From CAVVSD01 sp963837655 (GTDB lineage Bacteria > Actinomycetota > Thermoleophilia > Solirubrobacterales > Solirubrobacteraceae): a stretch of 64,000 nt of DNA. The DNA lies in NCBI GenBank assembly GCA_963837655.1, contig CAWIOK010000003.1, positions 62,001 through 126,000 of the forward strand, written 5' to 3'. The translations under genes and the position numbers were made by a program. Positions 51,666 to 61,225 of the stretch are shown here, one piece after another (the stretch's first letter is position 1; each line of letters begins with the position of its first letter). A model generated the notes under the pieces. It had not been told where the DNA came from. It worked only from the letters and a program-made list of their open reading frames with translations, and made no database searches.

Positions 51666-52673
51666 TCACACGACGCTCGCCGACCGCTCCCCTCCCTGCT
51701 CCAGTCCGGCGAGTCGCGTCTCGCCCTCGAAGCGCACGCGACCCCCCTGGCGGACGCGCACGTGCAGCGCCCCCGCGAGGTGCATCGCGCTCACGTCGGG
51801 CGCGGCCCGCCGCTCGTGAGGGACCGGCACGGGGAAGCGGAACGGCGGCGCGTCCGCGTGCCCCTCGATCGTGACGAGGTCGCGCGCGGTCCGCGCCTGC
51901 AGCCGCCAGCTCCTGTCGCCCAGGCGCATCCGCAGCGGCGCGGGAGGCCCCACCGCGTGCACCCACTCGTCACCCAGCCGCACGATCACGGCCCCGGCCG
52001 GGACGCCCAGCATCCGCCCGCCGGCGAACGCGACGCACACGTCGTCGCGCGCGAACCCGTGCGCCTGCCCCCACCACCACAGCGATGGGAACCCGCGCGC
52101 GTACGGCGTCCAGTTCTTCTCCGCGTACGCCCGCACGGCGCCGAGGTCGACACGCCGCGCGCCCAGCTCTGCCGCACCTTCGACGCGAGCGTCCAGCATG
52201 TACGGGTGCCAGTACTGCCCGAGCCCGGGGACGACATGCGCGAGCCCGACGCCGCCCAGGGCGCGTCGCGGCCAGCCCACGCCGCCCGTGAAGCGCGCGT
52301 GGAGCCGCGCGCCGGGACCCAGGTCGACCTCGAGGCCATGCTCGTCGGCCCGCAGCTGCGTGCCGACGCGGACCCCGAGGCGGCGGTGGTCGCCCGCGGC
52401 GTGCGGGGCGACCGCGGTGCGGACGATCCCGCTCGGGTGCTCGGCGAGGCCGACCGTGGCCCACGTGGCGCCCGCGGGGTCCTTACTCACCCCGGTGAAC
52501 GCGACGATGACCGTCCCCGCGAGCACGTCGGTGAACCGCCAGAAGTAGCCCTCCATCGGCACGCCGTGGTGGCGACGCAGGTCGCCGAACGGCAGATCCG
52601 CGCCGGCGCGGCGGTAGGTGCTCAGCAACCTCTCAGGCAGAATCATCGTCCAGGACTCAAGTTCGCAGCTCAT
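51666..52673 (-). CDS. Tocopherol cyclase-like protein (VTE1-like)
   Basis: 335 residues. 'GVPMEGYFWRFTDVLAG' at the N-terminus, 'HVVPGLGQYWHPYMLDAR' and 'YAEKNWTPYARGFPSLWWWG' are the conserved blocks of tocopherol cyclases (compare the plant EKNWGGGFP..WFWVQ), and the C-terminal 'VRVRQGGRVRFEGETRLAGL' also matches. It would close the chromanol ring of MPBQ or DMPBQ. Other in-frame ATGs (for example 52646) are possible starts. First gene of the operon and divergent, with 21 bases between starts, from the trypsin-like protease. Confidence 0.83.
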   Translation of the reverse strand: MSCELESWTMILPERLLSTYRRAGADLPFGDLRRHHGVPMEGYFWRFTDVLAGTVIVAFTGVSKDPAGATWATVGLAEHPSGIVRTAVAPHAAGDHRRLGVRVGTQLRADEHGLEVDLGPGARLHARFTGGVGWPRRALGGVGLAHVVPGLGQYWHPYMLDARVEGAAELGARRVDLGAVRAYAEKNWTPYARGFPSLWWWGQAHGFARDDVCVAFAGGRMLGVPAGAVIVRLGDEWVHAVGPPAPLRMRLGDRSWRLQARTARDLVTIEGHADAPPFRFPVPVPHERRAAPDVSAMHLAGALHVRVRQGGRVRFEGETRLAGLEQGGERSASVV

Positions 52674-52694
52674 GTCTGCCGATGCGTGTCAGGC

Positions 52695-54275
52695 ATGGTC
52701 CCTCGGTCGTTCGCCGTCTTGCTCGCGCTCGTCGCCGCCCTGGTCGCCGCTACTCCGGCGGAGGCCGTCGTCGGCGGTCGCGCGACGACGGGAGGCCCCG
52801 GGTCCTACCCGTGGCAGGTCGCCGTCGTCACCACGTCCTCCGAGGACGCCGCGGACCAGTGGCTCTGCGGCGGCACCCTCGTCTCGCCCACGCTCGTCCT
52901 CACCGCCGCCCACTGCATCACAGAGGACGACGGCCGCATCAGCGTGCCCGGCGACGTCTACGTGCTCAACGGATCGACGCGGCTCAACGACAGCGACGCC
53001 AGTGACGGCGACGTCATGACCTTCACGCGCGTCACGGATGTGGGCCTCTACCCCGGGATAGACATGTCCGGGCGGGTCCCGGACGGGGACCTCGCGATGC
53101 TGCACCTGGCCGCCGCTCCCCCCGACGGCAGGCCCCTCGGCGTCGTCGGCGCCGATGAGACGAGCCTGTGGGACGTCGGTGACCGCCTCCGCATCACCGG
53201 CTGGGGCGTCACGTCCGCGACGTCGACGACCGTGCAGAACACCCTGCGCTGGGCCAGCGTCAACCGCATCGCCGACGACTCCTGCGCGAGCGACTACGGC
53301 AGCGACTTCAACAGCGCCACGATGCTGTGCGCGGGCGTGCCCGGCGGCGGCGTCGACACCTGCTACGGCGACTCCGGGGGTCCGCTCCTCGCCCCCGCGA
53401 CGGACCCGACCGACATCACGGACCCGTCGACCTGGCGCCTCGCGGGCGTCACGTCGTGGGGCACCGGCTGCGGCGACGAGGACAAGCCGGGTGTCTACGC
53501 GAAGCTCGGCAACCCGCAGCTGGCGGCGTTCGCCAACGACGGCTCGCCGTCCTGGGCGCCGGTGAACACGAGCGCCCCGGCGCTTCCCGCCTCGGCGACC
53601 GCCGGGGGGACGATCACCTGCACCCCCGGCACCTGGACCGGGAGCGACATCTCGCTCACCTACGAGTTCCGCCGGGTCACGACCGGCGGCTCGACGACGC
53701 TCGCGCAGTCCGGCCCGTCGAACACGTACACCGTCACCGCGGCCGACGCGTCCGGGATCGTCTGCGTCGAGCTCGCCCGGACCGCCGGCGGCACCGCCTG
53801 GGCGCAGTCGGGGTCGACGTCGGTGACCGTCCCGGCGCCGCCGGTGACGCCCACCGTGCCCACGACGCAGGTCCCCGGCGCGGAGATCCCGCGCACGCCG
53901 GTGACCCCCGGGGTCGATCCCGGATTCACCGGCCAGGCCAGCAACACCGACGGCGCCTCGCCGCGCGTCTCCAGGCTCGCCGCGCGCTGCAAGAGCCGGC
54001 GCTGCACGATCTCCCTGCGTGTCACCGACGCCGCGCCGTCGTCCGGCATCAAGCGGGTCACCGGGACGGTCACCTGGAAGCAGTCGTGCCGCCGCAAGGG
54101 CCACCGCAAGACCTGCAGGAGGACTGCCCGCGTGACCGCCACCAAGAAGCGCGGGACGACCTGGGCGCTGCGCCTCCCGCGCCTGCCGCGCGGGACCGCG
54201 TCGATCTCGATCGTCGCCGTCGACAAGTCCGGGCGGATCGGGACGTCCGCCAGGAAGCTGACCTTCAGGGTGTGA
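52695..54275 (+). CDS. Secreted S1 (trypsin-like) serine protease with C-terminal beta domains
   Basis: 526 residues from ATG 52695. Signal peptide 'RSFAVLLALVAALVAATPAEA' leads into a short propeptide and 'VVGGRATTGGPGSYPWQVAV'. The triad is complete: His in 'VLTAAHC', Asp in 'DGDLAMLHL', Ser in 'CYGDSGGPLL'. 'GVTSWGTGCGDEDKPGVYAK' is the substrate-pocket segment. From about residue 295 a Thr/Pro-rich part with an Ig-like domain and a basic beta domain follows, probably for surface attachment or substrate binding. Specificity appears trypsin-like. Confidence 0.9.
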   Translation: MVPRSFAVLLALVAALVAATPAEAVVGGRATTGGPGSYPWQVAVVTTSSEDAADQWLCGGTLVSPTLVLTAAHCITEDDGRISVPGDVYVLNGSTRLNDSDASDGDVMTFTRVTDVGLYPGIDMSGRVPDGDLAMLHLAAAPPDGRPLGVVGADETSLWDVGDRLRITGWGVTSATSTTVQNTLRWASVNRIADDSCASDYGSDFNSATMLCAGVPGGGVDTCYGDSGGPLLAPATDPTDITDPSTWRLAGVTSWGTGCGDEDKPGVYAKLGNPQLAAFANDGSPSWAPVNTSAPALPASATAGGTITCTPGTWTGSDISLTYEFRRVTTGGSTTLAQSGPSNTYTVTAADASGIVCVELARTAGGTAWAQSGSTSVTVPAPPVTPTVPTTQVPGAEIPRTPVTPGVDPGFTGQASNTDGASPRVSRLAARCKSRRCTISLRVTDAAPSSGIKRVTGTVTWKQSCRRKGHRKTCRRTARVTATKKRGTTWALRLPRLPRGTASISIVAVDKSGRIGTSARKLTFRV

Positions 54276-55740
54276 CGAGGACGTTGATCGTGCCGAACGC
54301 GGGGTCGCTGGCCCCGTGCAGGCGAGCGCCGCTGGCGACGAGCTCGCGCAGGTAGGCGACCGTCTCCGCCGTGATGCGCTCACCCGGCAGGAGCGCCGGG
54401 ATGCCGGGCGGGTAGCCGGCGATCGACTCGCAGGAGATCCGGCCGACCGCGTCGTCGACCTCGACGAGCTGCGCCTCCCCCAGGAAGGCCTCGCGCGGCG
54501 GGACCGCCATCTCGTTGCCGAGCGCCGCGGGCGGACGCACGAGCGCCTCGACCTCGCCCGGCCGCGAGATCCGCTTCACGGTCTCGTCGATGTCGCCCGC
54601 GACGCGCTCGAGCGCCTCGGGCCGCTCCCCCGCGCCGACGACGAGCACCACGGTGGCGTGCGTCGCCAGCTCGGGCTGGACGTCGTAGGACTGCCGCAGC
54701 GCGTCGACGATCTCGTACCCGCTGCAGCCCGTCCCGCGCACGTCGATGGCGATGCGCATCGGATCCCAGGCCACGACGCCGGGGCGCCCGACCATGTCCT
54801 CGCCGATGAGCGCCAGGCCGGGGACCAACGCCAGCTTGTGGCGGGTGCGCATGACCGCCGCCAGCGTCTCGTGCAGGATCGCCTCGCCGTGCACCGCCAG
54901 CTGGCGGCGCGACGCATCCAGCGAGGCGAGCAGCAGCGACGACGGTGACGTGGTGCGCAGCAGGCGCATCGTGCGCCCGACCGTGCCGATGTCGATGCGC
55001 TCGCCGTCGACGATGTGCAGCATCGCGCTCTGCGTGAGCGACCCGACGATCTTGTGCGTCGACGTCAGCACGGCGTCCGCGCCCAGCGTCGCCGCGCTCG
55101 GCGGCAGATCGGGATGGAAGCCGAAGTGGGGGCCCCACGCCTGGTCGACGACGAGCGGCACGCCGGCGGCGTGGCAGACCTCGGCGCAGCCGGCGATGTC
55201 GGCGACCATGCCGTAGTACGTCGGCGAGACGAGGAACACCGCGCGCGCGTCCGGGGTCTCGCGCAGGGCGGCGGCGACCGACTCCGGGGTCACGCCGTTG
55301 GCCATCCCGAGCTCGAGGTCGTACTCAGGGGCGACGAACGACGGGATCCCGCCGCTCAGGACGAGCCCGTCGACGATCGAGGCGTGCGAGTTGCGCTGCG
55401 CGATGACCTTCGCGCCCAACGGGGCGAGCGCGAGGCACATCGCGTGGTTGCCCTGCGTGGCGCCGTTGGTGAGGAACCACGAGCGCTGCACGCCGTAGGC
55501 CTCCGCGGCGAGGAGCTCGGCGCGCTCGTAGGGCGTCGGCGACGGCCCGACGTCGATGCCCTCCAGGTCCTGGCAGACGTCGAAGGCCAGCGCGCGGTCG
55601 CCGAGGGCGAAGCGCAGCCCCGGGTCTGCGCCCACGCCGCCCTTGTGGCCGGGGACGTGGAAGCGACCGGGCCCGCGGAACGCATACGCGACGACCGCGT
55701 CCAGGTACGGCGCGGTCGGCTGCTCGGAGCGCCGGGCCAC
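54265..55740 (-). CDS. Orn/Lys/Arg decarboxylase-family PLP enzyme
   Basis: 491 residues from GTG 55740, two bases after prfB. Fold type I PLP enzyme: 'GRFHVPGHKGGVGADP' at the N-terminus, 'FLTNGATQGNHAMCLAL', Asp in 'PLVVDQAWGPHFGFH' and the PLP Lys in 'AVLTSTHKIVGSLTQ'. 'IAGYPPGIPALLPGERIT' is the family's C-terminal signature. Related Gram-positive enzymes decarboxylate arginine, lysine or ornithine for polyamine or cadaverine synthesis; which one cannot be read. Confidence 0.87.
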   Translation of the reverse strand: MARRSEQPTAPYLDAVVAYAFRGPGRFHVPGHKGGVGADPGLRFALGDRALAFDVCQDLEGIDVGPSPTPYERAELLAAEAYGVQRSWFLTNGATQGNHAMCLALAPLGAKVIAQRNSHASIVDGLVLSGGIPSFVAPEYDLELGMANGVTPESVAAALRETPDARAVFLVSPTYYGMVADIAGCAEVCHAAGVPLVVDQAWGPHFGFHPDLPPSAATLGADAVLTSTHKIVGSLTQSAMLHIVDGERIDIGTVGRTMRLLRTTSPSSLLLASLDASRRQLAVHGEAILHETLAAVMRTRHKLALVPGLALIGEDMVGRPGVVAWDPMRIAIDVRGTGCSGYEIVDALRQSYDVQPELATHATVVLVVGAGERPEALERVAGDIDETVKRISRPGEVEALVRPPAALGNEMAVPPREAFLGEAQLVEVDDAVGRISCESIAGYPPGIPALLPGERITAETVAYLRELVASGARLHGASDPAFGTINVLVTP

Positions 55741-55742
55741 GG

Positions 55743-56868
55743 CTAGCCGTCCGGCTGCCGGCGGCCCGCGCTGCGCAGCAGCTCCGCGCGCACGAAACCG
55801 TCGAGGTCCCCACCGAGCACGCGCTCGGCGTCGCCCATCTCGTGGTTCGTCCTGTGGTCCTTGACCATCGTGTACGGGTGCAGGACGTAGGAGCGGATCT
55901 GCGACCCGAAGTTCACGTCCTGCGCGTCGCCCTTCTCGCGGGCGATCTCCTCCTGGCGCTCGCGCTCCTGGCGCTCGGCGAGCTTGGACCGCAGCATCTT
56001 CATCGCCGTCTCGCGGTTGGAGGACTGCGAGCGCTCGTTCTGACACTGCACGACGATGCCCGACGGCCGGTGGGTGATGCGGACCGCGGAGTCGGTCTTG
56101 TTCACGTGCTGGCCGCCGGCGCCCGACGCGCGGTACGTGTCGACCTGCAGGTCGTCGGTGTCGATCTCGATCTCGCCCGAGTCCTCGACGACCGGCGCGA
56201 CCTCGACGCCTGCGAACGACGTCTGGCGCCGGTTGGCGGAGTCGAACGGGCTGAGGCGGACCAGGCGGTGGACGCCCTTCTCCGCCGAGTACAGGCCGTA
56301 GGCGTTCTCCCCGGCGGCGCGGAAGGTCGCGGACTTGATCCCCGCCTCCTCCCCCGGGCTCACCTCGAGCAGCTCGACCTTGAAGCCGCGGCGCTCGGCC
56401 CAGCGCATCTCCATCCGCAGCACCATCTCGGCCCAGTCCTGGGCGTCGGTGCCGCCGGCGCCGGCGTTGACGGTGACGAGCGCGTCGCCCGCGTCGTAGC
56501 GGCCCGAGAACAGGCGCTGCTCCTCGAGCTCGGCGAGGCGCTGCTCGACCGAGGCGAACTGCTCCTCGAGGCCCTCCGCGAGCTCCGGGTCCTCGTCGGC
56601 CAGCTCGGTGAGGCCCTCGAGGTCGTCGGCGTCGACCTCCAGGGATCGGAACGACTCCAGGCGGCGCAGCAGGCGCGCGTGCTCGGTGCCGGTGCGCGCC
56701 GCCGTCTCGGGGTCGTCCCAGAAGGTGGGCGCCCCCATCTGCTCCTCCAGGTCAGCGACCCGGGTGGTCAGCTGAGCTGGGTCAAAGATAGTCCGACAGC
56801 AGCTTCAGCTGGTCGCGGATCGCCGTGAGGCGCTGGGGGATCGACTCGGGGACTGCAGGGCTCGCCAT
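55743..56868 (-). CDS. prfB: Peptide chain release factor 2, expressed by programmed +1 frameshifting
   Basis: Reads from ATG 56868 as a 28-codon leader ('MASPAVPESIPQRLTAIRDQ'...'LLSDYL') ending in TGA at 56782-56784, then continues one base on as 'DPAQLTTRVADLEEQ' into the full RF2 body. RF2 features: 'YRASGAGGQHVNKTDSAVRI' (GGQ, peptidyl-tRNA hydrolysis) and the SPF recognition tripeptide in 'VHRLVRLSPFDSANRR', which reads UGA/UAA. The complete protein is about 374 aa. An internal ATG at 56738 would give 331 aa but lose part of domain 1. Regulation is by RF2 level acting on its own in-frame TGA. Confidence 0.93.
56782..56790 (-). promoter_or_regulatory. prfB: prfB programmed +1 frameshift site (TAT CTT TGA C)
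   Basis: On the reverse strand the leader runs GAC TAT CTT TGA CCC, identical at the slippery CTT, the in-frame TGA and the following C to the classical RF2 autoregulation site. Slippage of CTT to TTT lets ribosomes continue into the RF2 body when RF2 is scarce. The upstream internal SD-like element is weak here. Confidence 0.9.
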
Positions 56869-56893
56869 GTCACCCAGCATACGACGACGACGG

Positions 56894-58513
56894 TCAGCGG
56901 AAGGGCAGGTGCGCCAGCTCCAGCCGGTATCCCGCGTCGGCGTACCTGGCCTCCTCCGGGACGTAGACGACGACGTACATCGTGCGCCCGGTCGCCTCGC
57001 GGTTCACGAGTGTCACCGAGTCGGTGTGTCCGGCGCCGCGCTGGCTGCGGCCGGCGCTGAAGCGTCCCTGGGAGAGGCTCGTCGCCGCCCCGCGGTAGAC
57101 CTCGAGGTCCGGGTCGCCCGTCCGGGTCCGTGGCGTGACGAGCACCTTCCAGCGCGTGCGGGCCGGGATGCGGACCCGATAGACGTCGATCGGGTCCTCG
57201 ACGGAGTCGACCGACGCGGGGATCCTCTTGCGCGCGCCGCCGCTCCAGACCGGGTCGTCCGCGCCCTGGAAGACGGTGCCGTCGATCTCCGCGATCGAGT
57301 CGTTGGGCTCGAGCGGGTCCCCCTTCGGGACGGCGGCGGTCAGCGACCGCTCGAGGTTGATCAGGCCGTACCCGGTGTTCTGGTCCCAGCCCTTGGCGCC
57401 GATGTCGATCGCCGTGTGCCGCAGGAGATCGGCCGCCTGCCCGTTCGTGAGCTCCGGGCGGGCCGCGCGCAGCCACGCCACGGCCCCCGCGACGATCGGC
57501 GCGGCGAAGCTCGTGCCCGAGCCGACGGTGACGCCGTCCCGCGTCCCGTCGCTCGTGTCGAGCGCGACGGGGATCGCGAGCGGCACGTCCTCGCCCGGCG
57601 CGGCGACGTCGATCGACGCGTTCGCGCTGGAGAAGTACGACGCCGTGTTGTCCCTCCCGGTGGACGCGACCGACAGCACGTGCGGCCAGGCTGCGGGGTA
57701 GCTGACGGGGTTGCCGTCCTGGAACTCGTTGCCCGCCGCGGCGACGACCATCGTCCCGACCCCGTAGGCGACCGCGATCGCCTCGTACTCGGCGTAGCAC
57801 GGCTCGGTGAACCCGTAGCTGGCGACGATGACTCCGACGCGCTCGTCGGCCAGCGCCTTGATGCCGTTGACCGAGTCCGAGCACCGCAGGTCCTCGGTGA
57901 CGCCGTAGTTGACGATCTGGGCGCCGGGGAGGACACCGGTCACGCCGAAGCCGTTGTACGCGCCGGCCGCCGCGGAGGACACCATCGTCCCGTGCGGGTG
58001 CGAGACGGTCGTCGCGGGTCCTTGCAGGTGCTGGACGTGGCCGGCGAGGTCGGGGTGCGTGTCGTCGACGTAGGTGTCCAGGACGCCGATGCGCGCGGTG
58101 GGCGGCGGCGGCACGAGCGTCGGCGCGACGATCGACCCGCGCGCCCAGCCGAAGGGCGTGGCGTCGAATGCCGACGCGGTGTGGCCGACGACGTCGGGCT
58201 CCGCCTGGCGGAGCAGGCCCTTGTGGCGCAGAGCCGCCGCGAACGCGCGGGCCCGTTCCCGGGCGATCACATACGTCCCGTCCAGCTTCAGCGCGCGAGC
58301 GCGGTGCCGGCGCGCGACCGCCTTCGACGCAGCGCCGGTGGCGGCGCCGACGATCCAGGTCGTCGACTCTGCAGCCGCGCCGTGCACGTCACCGGGGAGC
58401 CGCACGCTGGGCTCGGGTGTGGTCGGGAGCGTCGACGCCGCCGACGGGGCAGCCGCCGCGAGCGTGCTCGCGAGTGCTGCGGCGACGACCGCGGACTTCA
58501 CCTTCGACATCAC
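56894..58513 (-). CDS. Secreted S8 (subtilisin-like) serine protease
   Basis: 539 residues. Signal peptide 'KSAVVAAALASTLAAAAPSA', propeptide to about residue 135, then an S8 domain: Asp in 'IGVLDTYVDDTHPD', His in 'VSHPHGTMVSSAAAG', the oxyanion Asn in 'VVAAAGNEF' and Ser in 'VGSGTSFAAPIVAGA'. A C-terminal pre-peptidase-like beta domain ('DPIDVYRVRIPARTRWKV') ends the protein. It lies 26 bases upstream of the prfB leader ATG, on the same strand. Confidence 0.88.
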   Translation of the reverse strand: MMSKVKSAVVAAALASTLAAAAPSAASTLPTTPEPSVRLPGDVHGAAAESTTWIVGAATGAASKAVARRHRARALKLDGTYVIARERARAFAAALRHKGLLRQAEPDVVGHTASAFDATPFGWARGSIVAPTLVPPPPTARIGVLDTYVDDTHPDLAGHVQHLQGPATTVSHPHGTMVSSAAAGAYNGFGVTGVLPGAQIVNYGVTEDLRCSDSVNGIKALADERVGVIVASYGFTEPCYAEYEAIAVAYGVGTMVVAAAGNEFQDGNPVSYPAAWPHVLSVASTGRDNTASYFSSANASIDVAAPGEDVPLAIPVALDTSDGTRDGVTVGSGTSFAAPIVAGAVAWLRAARPELTNGQAADLLRHTAIDIGAKGWDQNTGYGLINLERSLTAAVPKGDPLEPNDSIAEIDGTVFQGADDPVWSGGARKRIPASVDSVEDPIDVYRVRIPARTRWKVLVTPRTRTGDPDLEVYRGAATSLSQGRFSAGRSQRGAGHTDSVTLVNREATGRTMYVVVYVPEEARYADAGYRLELAHLPFR

Positions 58514-58568
58514 GCGCGGGAGCGTACGCGCCGCGCCGCCGCAGCGGCCCAGCGCGCACGCGCCGCGA

Positions 58569-59294
58569 TCAGCGGTACGCGCCGGTGAAGCTCACCGTGC
58601 GGTTCTCGACCCTGCCCGCGTCGTCGATGATCTCGAGCAGCACGCGATAGCGCGCACCGCCCGTGAAGCTCCGCGAGATCGTCACGCTGCGACTGCCGGC
58701 CTCCAGGTCACGGGTGACCTTCTTCAGCGTCCGCGATCCGTTGCGCGTCTTCAGGCGCGCGGTGACGGTCGCGTCCTCGGTCAGCTCGAACCGGACCGTC
58801 ACCTTCCATGACCGGCGCCGCGTCGAGATGCCGGAGACCAGCGACGCGGCCGGCGTGACCGTCTGCGCGGGCGCTATCGGTGTCGGGGTCGGCGTCGGGT
58901 TCGGGGTCGGCGCGGGGCTCGCAGGAGGCGCGGGCGCCGCGACGACGGTGAGCACCCCCTGCATCGACGGGTGCAGGGTGCAGAAGTACTGCACCGGGCC
59001 AGGCGTCGACGGCGCGGTGAACGTCTGCGAGGTGCCGATCCCGAGGCCCCGGACCGCCTGCGTGCCGAACAGCACGGTGTGATCGACGGGGCCGGGGTTG
59101 GCGAACGTGACCGTGCCGCCCGCCGTGACCGTGAGACCGCCGGGTGGGCTCCACAGGTTGATGTACTGACCCCCGCCGATGGGAGTCGACTGGGCGACGA
59201 CGGTCACCGCGCTCTGCGCGTGCGCGTCGGCGGCGATGGGGCCGGCGATCGCGCCGGCGACGAGGAGTGCGGCGATGCCGATCTGCCGTTTCAT
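58569..59294 (-). CDS. Secreted cupredoxin (plastocyanin/azurin-like)
   Basis: 241 residues. Signal peptide about 1-27, blue-copper domain about 28-120 with ligands His in 'GPVDHTVLFG' and Cys/His/Met in 'VQYFCTLHPSMQG', a Pro/Thr linker ('PAPTPNPTPTPTPIAP') and a C-terminal beta domain rich in Arg/Thr. It probably carries electrons at the cell surface. The 153-base gap upstream (to 59448) should hold its promoter; no element was recognised in it. Confidence 0.83.
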   Translation of the reverse strand: MKRQIGIAALLVAGAIAGPIAADAHAQSAVTVVAQSTPIGGGQYINLWSPPGGLTVTAGGTVTFANPGPVDHTVLFGTQAVRGLGIGTSQTFTAPSTPGPVQYFCTLHPSMQGVLTVVAAPAPPASPAPTPNPTPTPTPIAPAQTVTPAASLVSGISTRRRSWKVTVRFELTEDATVTARLKTRNGSRTLKKVTRDLEAGSRSVTISRSFTGGARYRVLLEIIDDAGRVENRTVSFTGAYR

Positions 59295-59447
59295 GGTGCG
59301 ACGCTACGTGAACGTCACAGAGAACACAACGTTCGCTCGGAACTTCCTGACAAGCCGGCTCCGGCCTCCTGGTGGCGTCGGAACCGGTGACCGGCTGCCT
59401 GCGAGGACGGGAAGCGTGATGGCGACCGCGCCATGCGCGCTCCCGCG

Positions 59448-60197
59448 CTACGTGAGCAACCGCACGATTGCGACCGTTCCGACGACGACGATCAGCGCGC
59501 GGAGCGCCGGGGGCGGCAGCCGCCTTCCGTAGCGCGCGCCCAGCGACCCGCCGACGATCGATCCGGCCGCGATGAGGGCCGCCGCCTGCCAGTCGACGTG
59601 GGCGACGAAGGCGAAGATGATGCCCGAGACGAGGTTCACCAGCATCGCGAGGAGGTTCTTGATCGCGTTGACGTGCTGAAGGTCCTCCGGCAGCGTCGCT
59701 CCCAGGATGCCGAGCAGCAGGATCCCCTGCGCGGCGCCGAAGTAGCCGCCGTAGACGCCCGTCCCGAAGACGGCGGCGGTCGTGACGGGCCCCGGGCGGG
59801 CGGTGGGCGGGCGGCGCTCGGCGAGCCGCCTGGCGAGGCGCGGCTGCAGCACGATGAGCACCAGCGCGATGACGATGAACACCGGGACGATCGCCTCGAA
59901 CGCGGAGGCCGGCAGCTCGAGCAGGGCGACCGCGCCCACGATGCCGCCGGCGATCGACGCGAGGCTGAAGTGCAGCAGGCGATGACGCTGGTCGGCGAGC
60001 TCGCGCCGATAGCCGACGACGCCCGAGAACGATCCTGGGACGAGGCCGATCGTGTTCGACACGTTCGCGGTGACCGGCGGGAACCCGACCGCCAGCAGCA
60101 CCGGGAACGTGATGAGCGTCCCGCTCCCGACGACGACGTTGATCGTCCCCGCCGCGACCCCCGCTGCGAGGACCGCGAGCGCCTCGGGCAGAGTCAA
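59448..60197 (-). CDS. TauE/SafE (TSUP) family membrane transporter
   Basis: 249 residues from a TTG overlapping the oxidoreductase stop (TTGA). About eight membrane helices. 'GTINVVVGSGTLITFPVLLA' and 'PPVTANVSNTIGLVPGSFSG' in the N-terminal repeat and 'GTGVYGGYFGAAQGILLLGI' in the second are the TSUP signatures. Such proteins export sulfite or sulfonates and related anions; the substrate here is unknown. Last gene of the secA-oxidoreductase-TSUP unit. Confidence 0.82.
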   Translation of the reverse strand: MTLPEALAVLAAGVAAGTINVVVGSGTLITFPVLLAVGFPPVTANVSNTIGLVPGSFSGVVGYRRELADQRHRLLHFSLASIAGGIVGAVALLELPASAFEAIVPVFIVIALVLIVLQPRLARRLAERRPPTARPGPVTTAAVFGTGVYGGYFGAAQGILLLGILGATLPEDLQHVNAIKNLLAMLVNLVSGIIFAFVAHVDWQAAALIAAGSIVGGSLGARYGRRLPPPALRALIVVVGTVAIVRLLT

Positions 60198-61209
60198 CCC
60201 GGACGATCCAGGCTGAGGCCCGAGGCGGGCAGCGCCTCCTCGGCGAGGAGCCTGATCGAGCGCAGTGCGAGGTCCTGCTGCATCCCCGGCCACTGGACCC
60301 GGCAGATCAGGTGCGTGGTGCCCGCCCGCTCGGCGTGCTCGGCGATCATGCGCCCGGCCGTCTCCGGCGAGCCGATGATGAACCGCCCGCCGTCCGTGAG
60401 CTCCGCCCACGCCTTGCGCAGCGTGTCGCCGTCGGGCATGACGTCGCTCTGACCCCAGTCGACGTAGGCCGCGTACTTTCCGGCCAGGTAGCGCCCGGCG
60501 ACGAGCATCGCCTCCTCGTCGGTCGGCGCGATGCACACCTCACGCAGCGCGGGGATCTCCGCGGGAACGGGAAGCCCCGCCTCCTCGCGCGCAGCGAGGA
60601 AGACGCCGTGCTGGCGTTCGAGCTCGTCGAGGGTCGTGTGTGGGTTCATGAGCCAGGCATCGCCGACGCGCGCCGCGCGACGGACCGCGACGTCGCGGTT
60701 CGCCGCCACCCACACCGGCACCTTCTTGGACGGCACGAGCGCGAGCTTCGCGGCGTCCAGCGTGTAGCCCGGCCCGGAGGCGGTGACCTCCTCGCCGGCG
60801 AGCAGCCGCGTGATGATGTCGAGCTTGACCTCAAAGACCTTCGACGGCTTGTCCGTCACGCCGAAGGCAGCCATCTCGACGTCGCGGTAGCCGATGCCCA
60901 CACCGAGCGCGACGCGCCCCGCGGCGATCGCGTCGAGCGTCGCGATCTCCTCCGCGACCTGCAGCGGGTTCAACAGCGGCAGCAGCAGCACGCCGGGGCC
61001 GATCGTCATCCCCTCCGCCTCCGCGGCCATGCGCGCGAGCAGCGGGATGGGCTGGGCCATCTGGTACGGGTCCGACAGGAAGTGCTGGCCGGCCATCACG
61101 GAGCTGAAGCCGAGCTCGCGAGCGAACCCGACCTGCTCCACGTGGTCGGCGATGCCCTCCCTCGCGTCGCGCCCTTCCGGATATTGCGCCGCGAGGAAGA
61201 GGCCGAGCC

Positions 61210-61225
<16 letters not shown>
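60194..61225 (-). CDS. Luciferase-like (LLM) flavin-dependent oxidoreductase
   Basis: 343 residues from the GTG at 61225, overlapping the end of secA by 16 bases. 'RLGLFLAAQYPEGRDAREGI', 'GFSSVMAGQHFLSDPYQMAQ' and 'LDAIAAGRVALGVGIGYRDV' (FMN/F420-binding) define a bacterial luciferase-like monooxygenase. It is full length, unlike the truncated relative at 38305. In Thermoleophilia such enzymes may use F420; cofactor and substrate are not inferable. Translational coupling to secA is probably an accident of gene packing. Confidence 0.83.
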
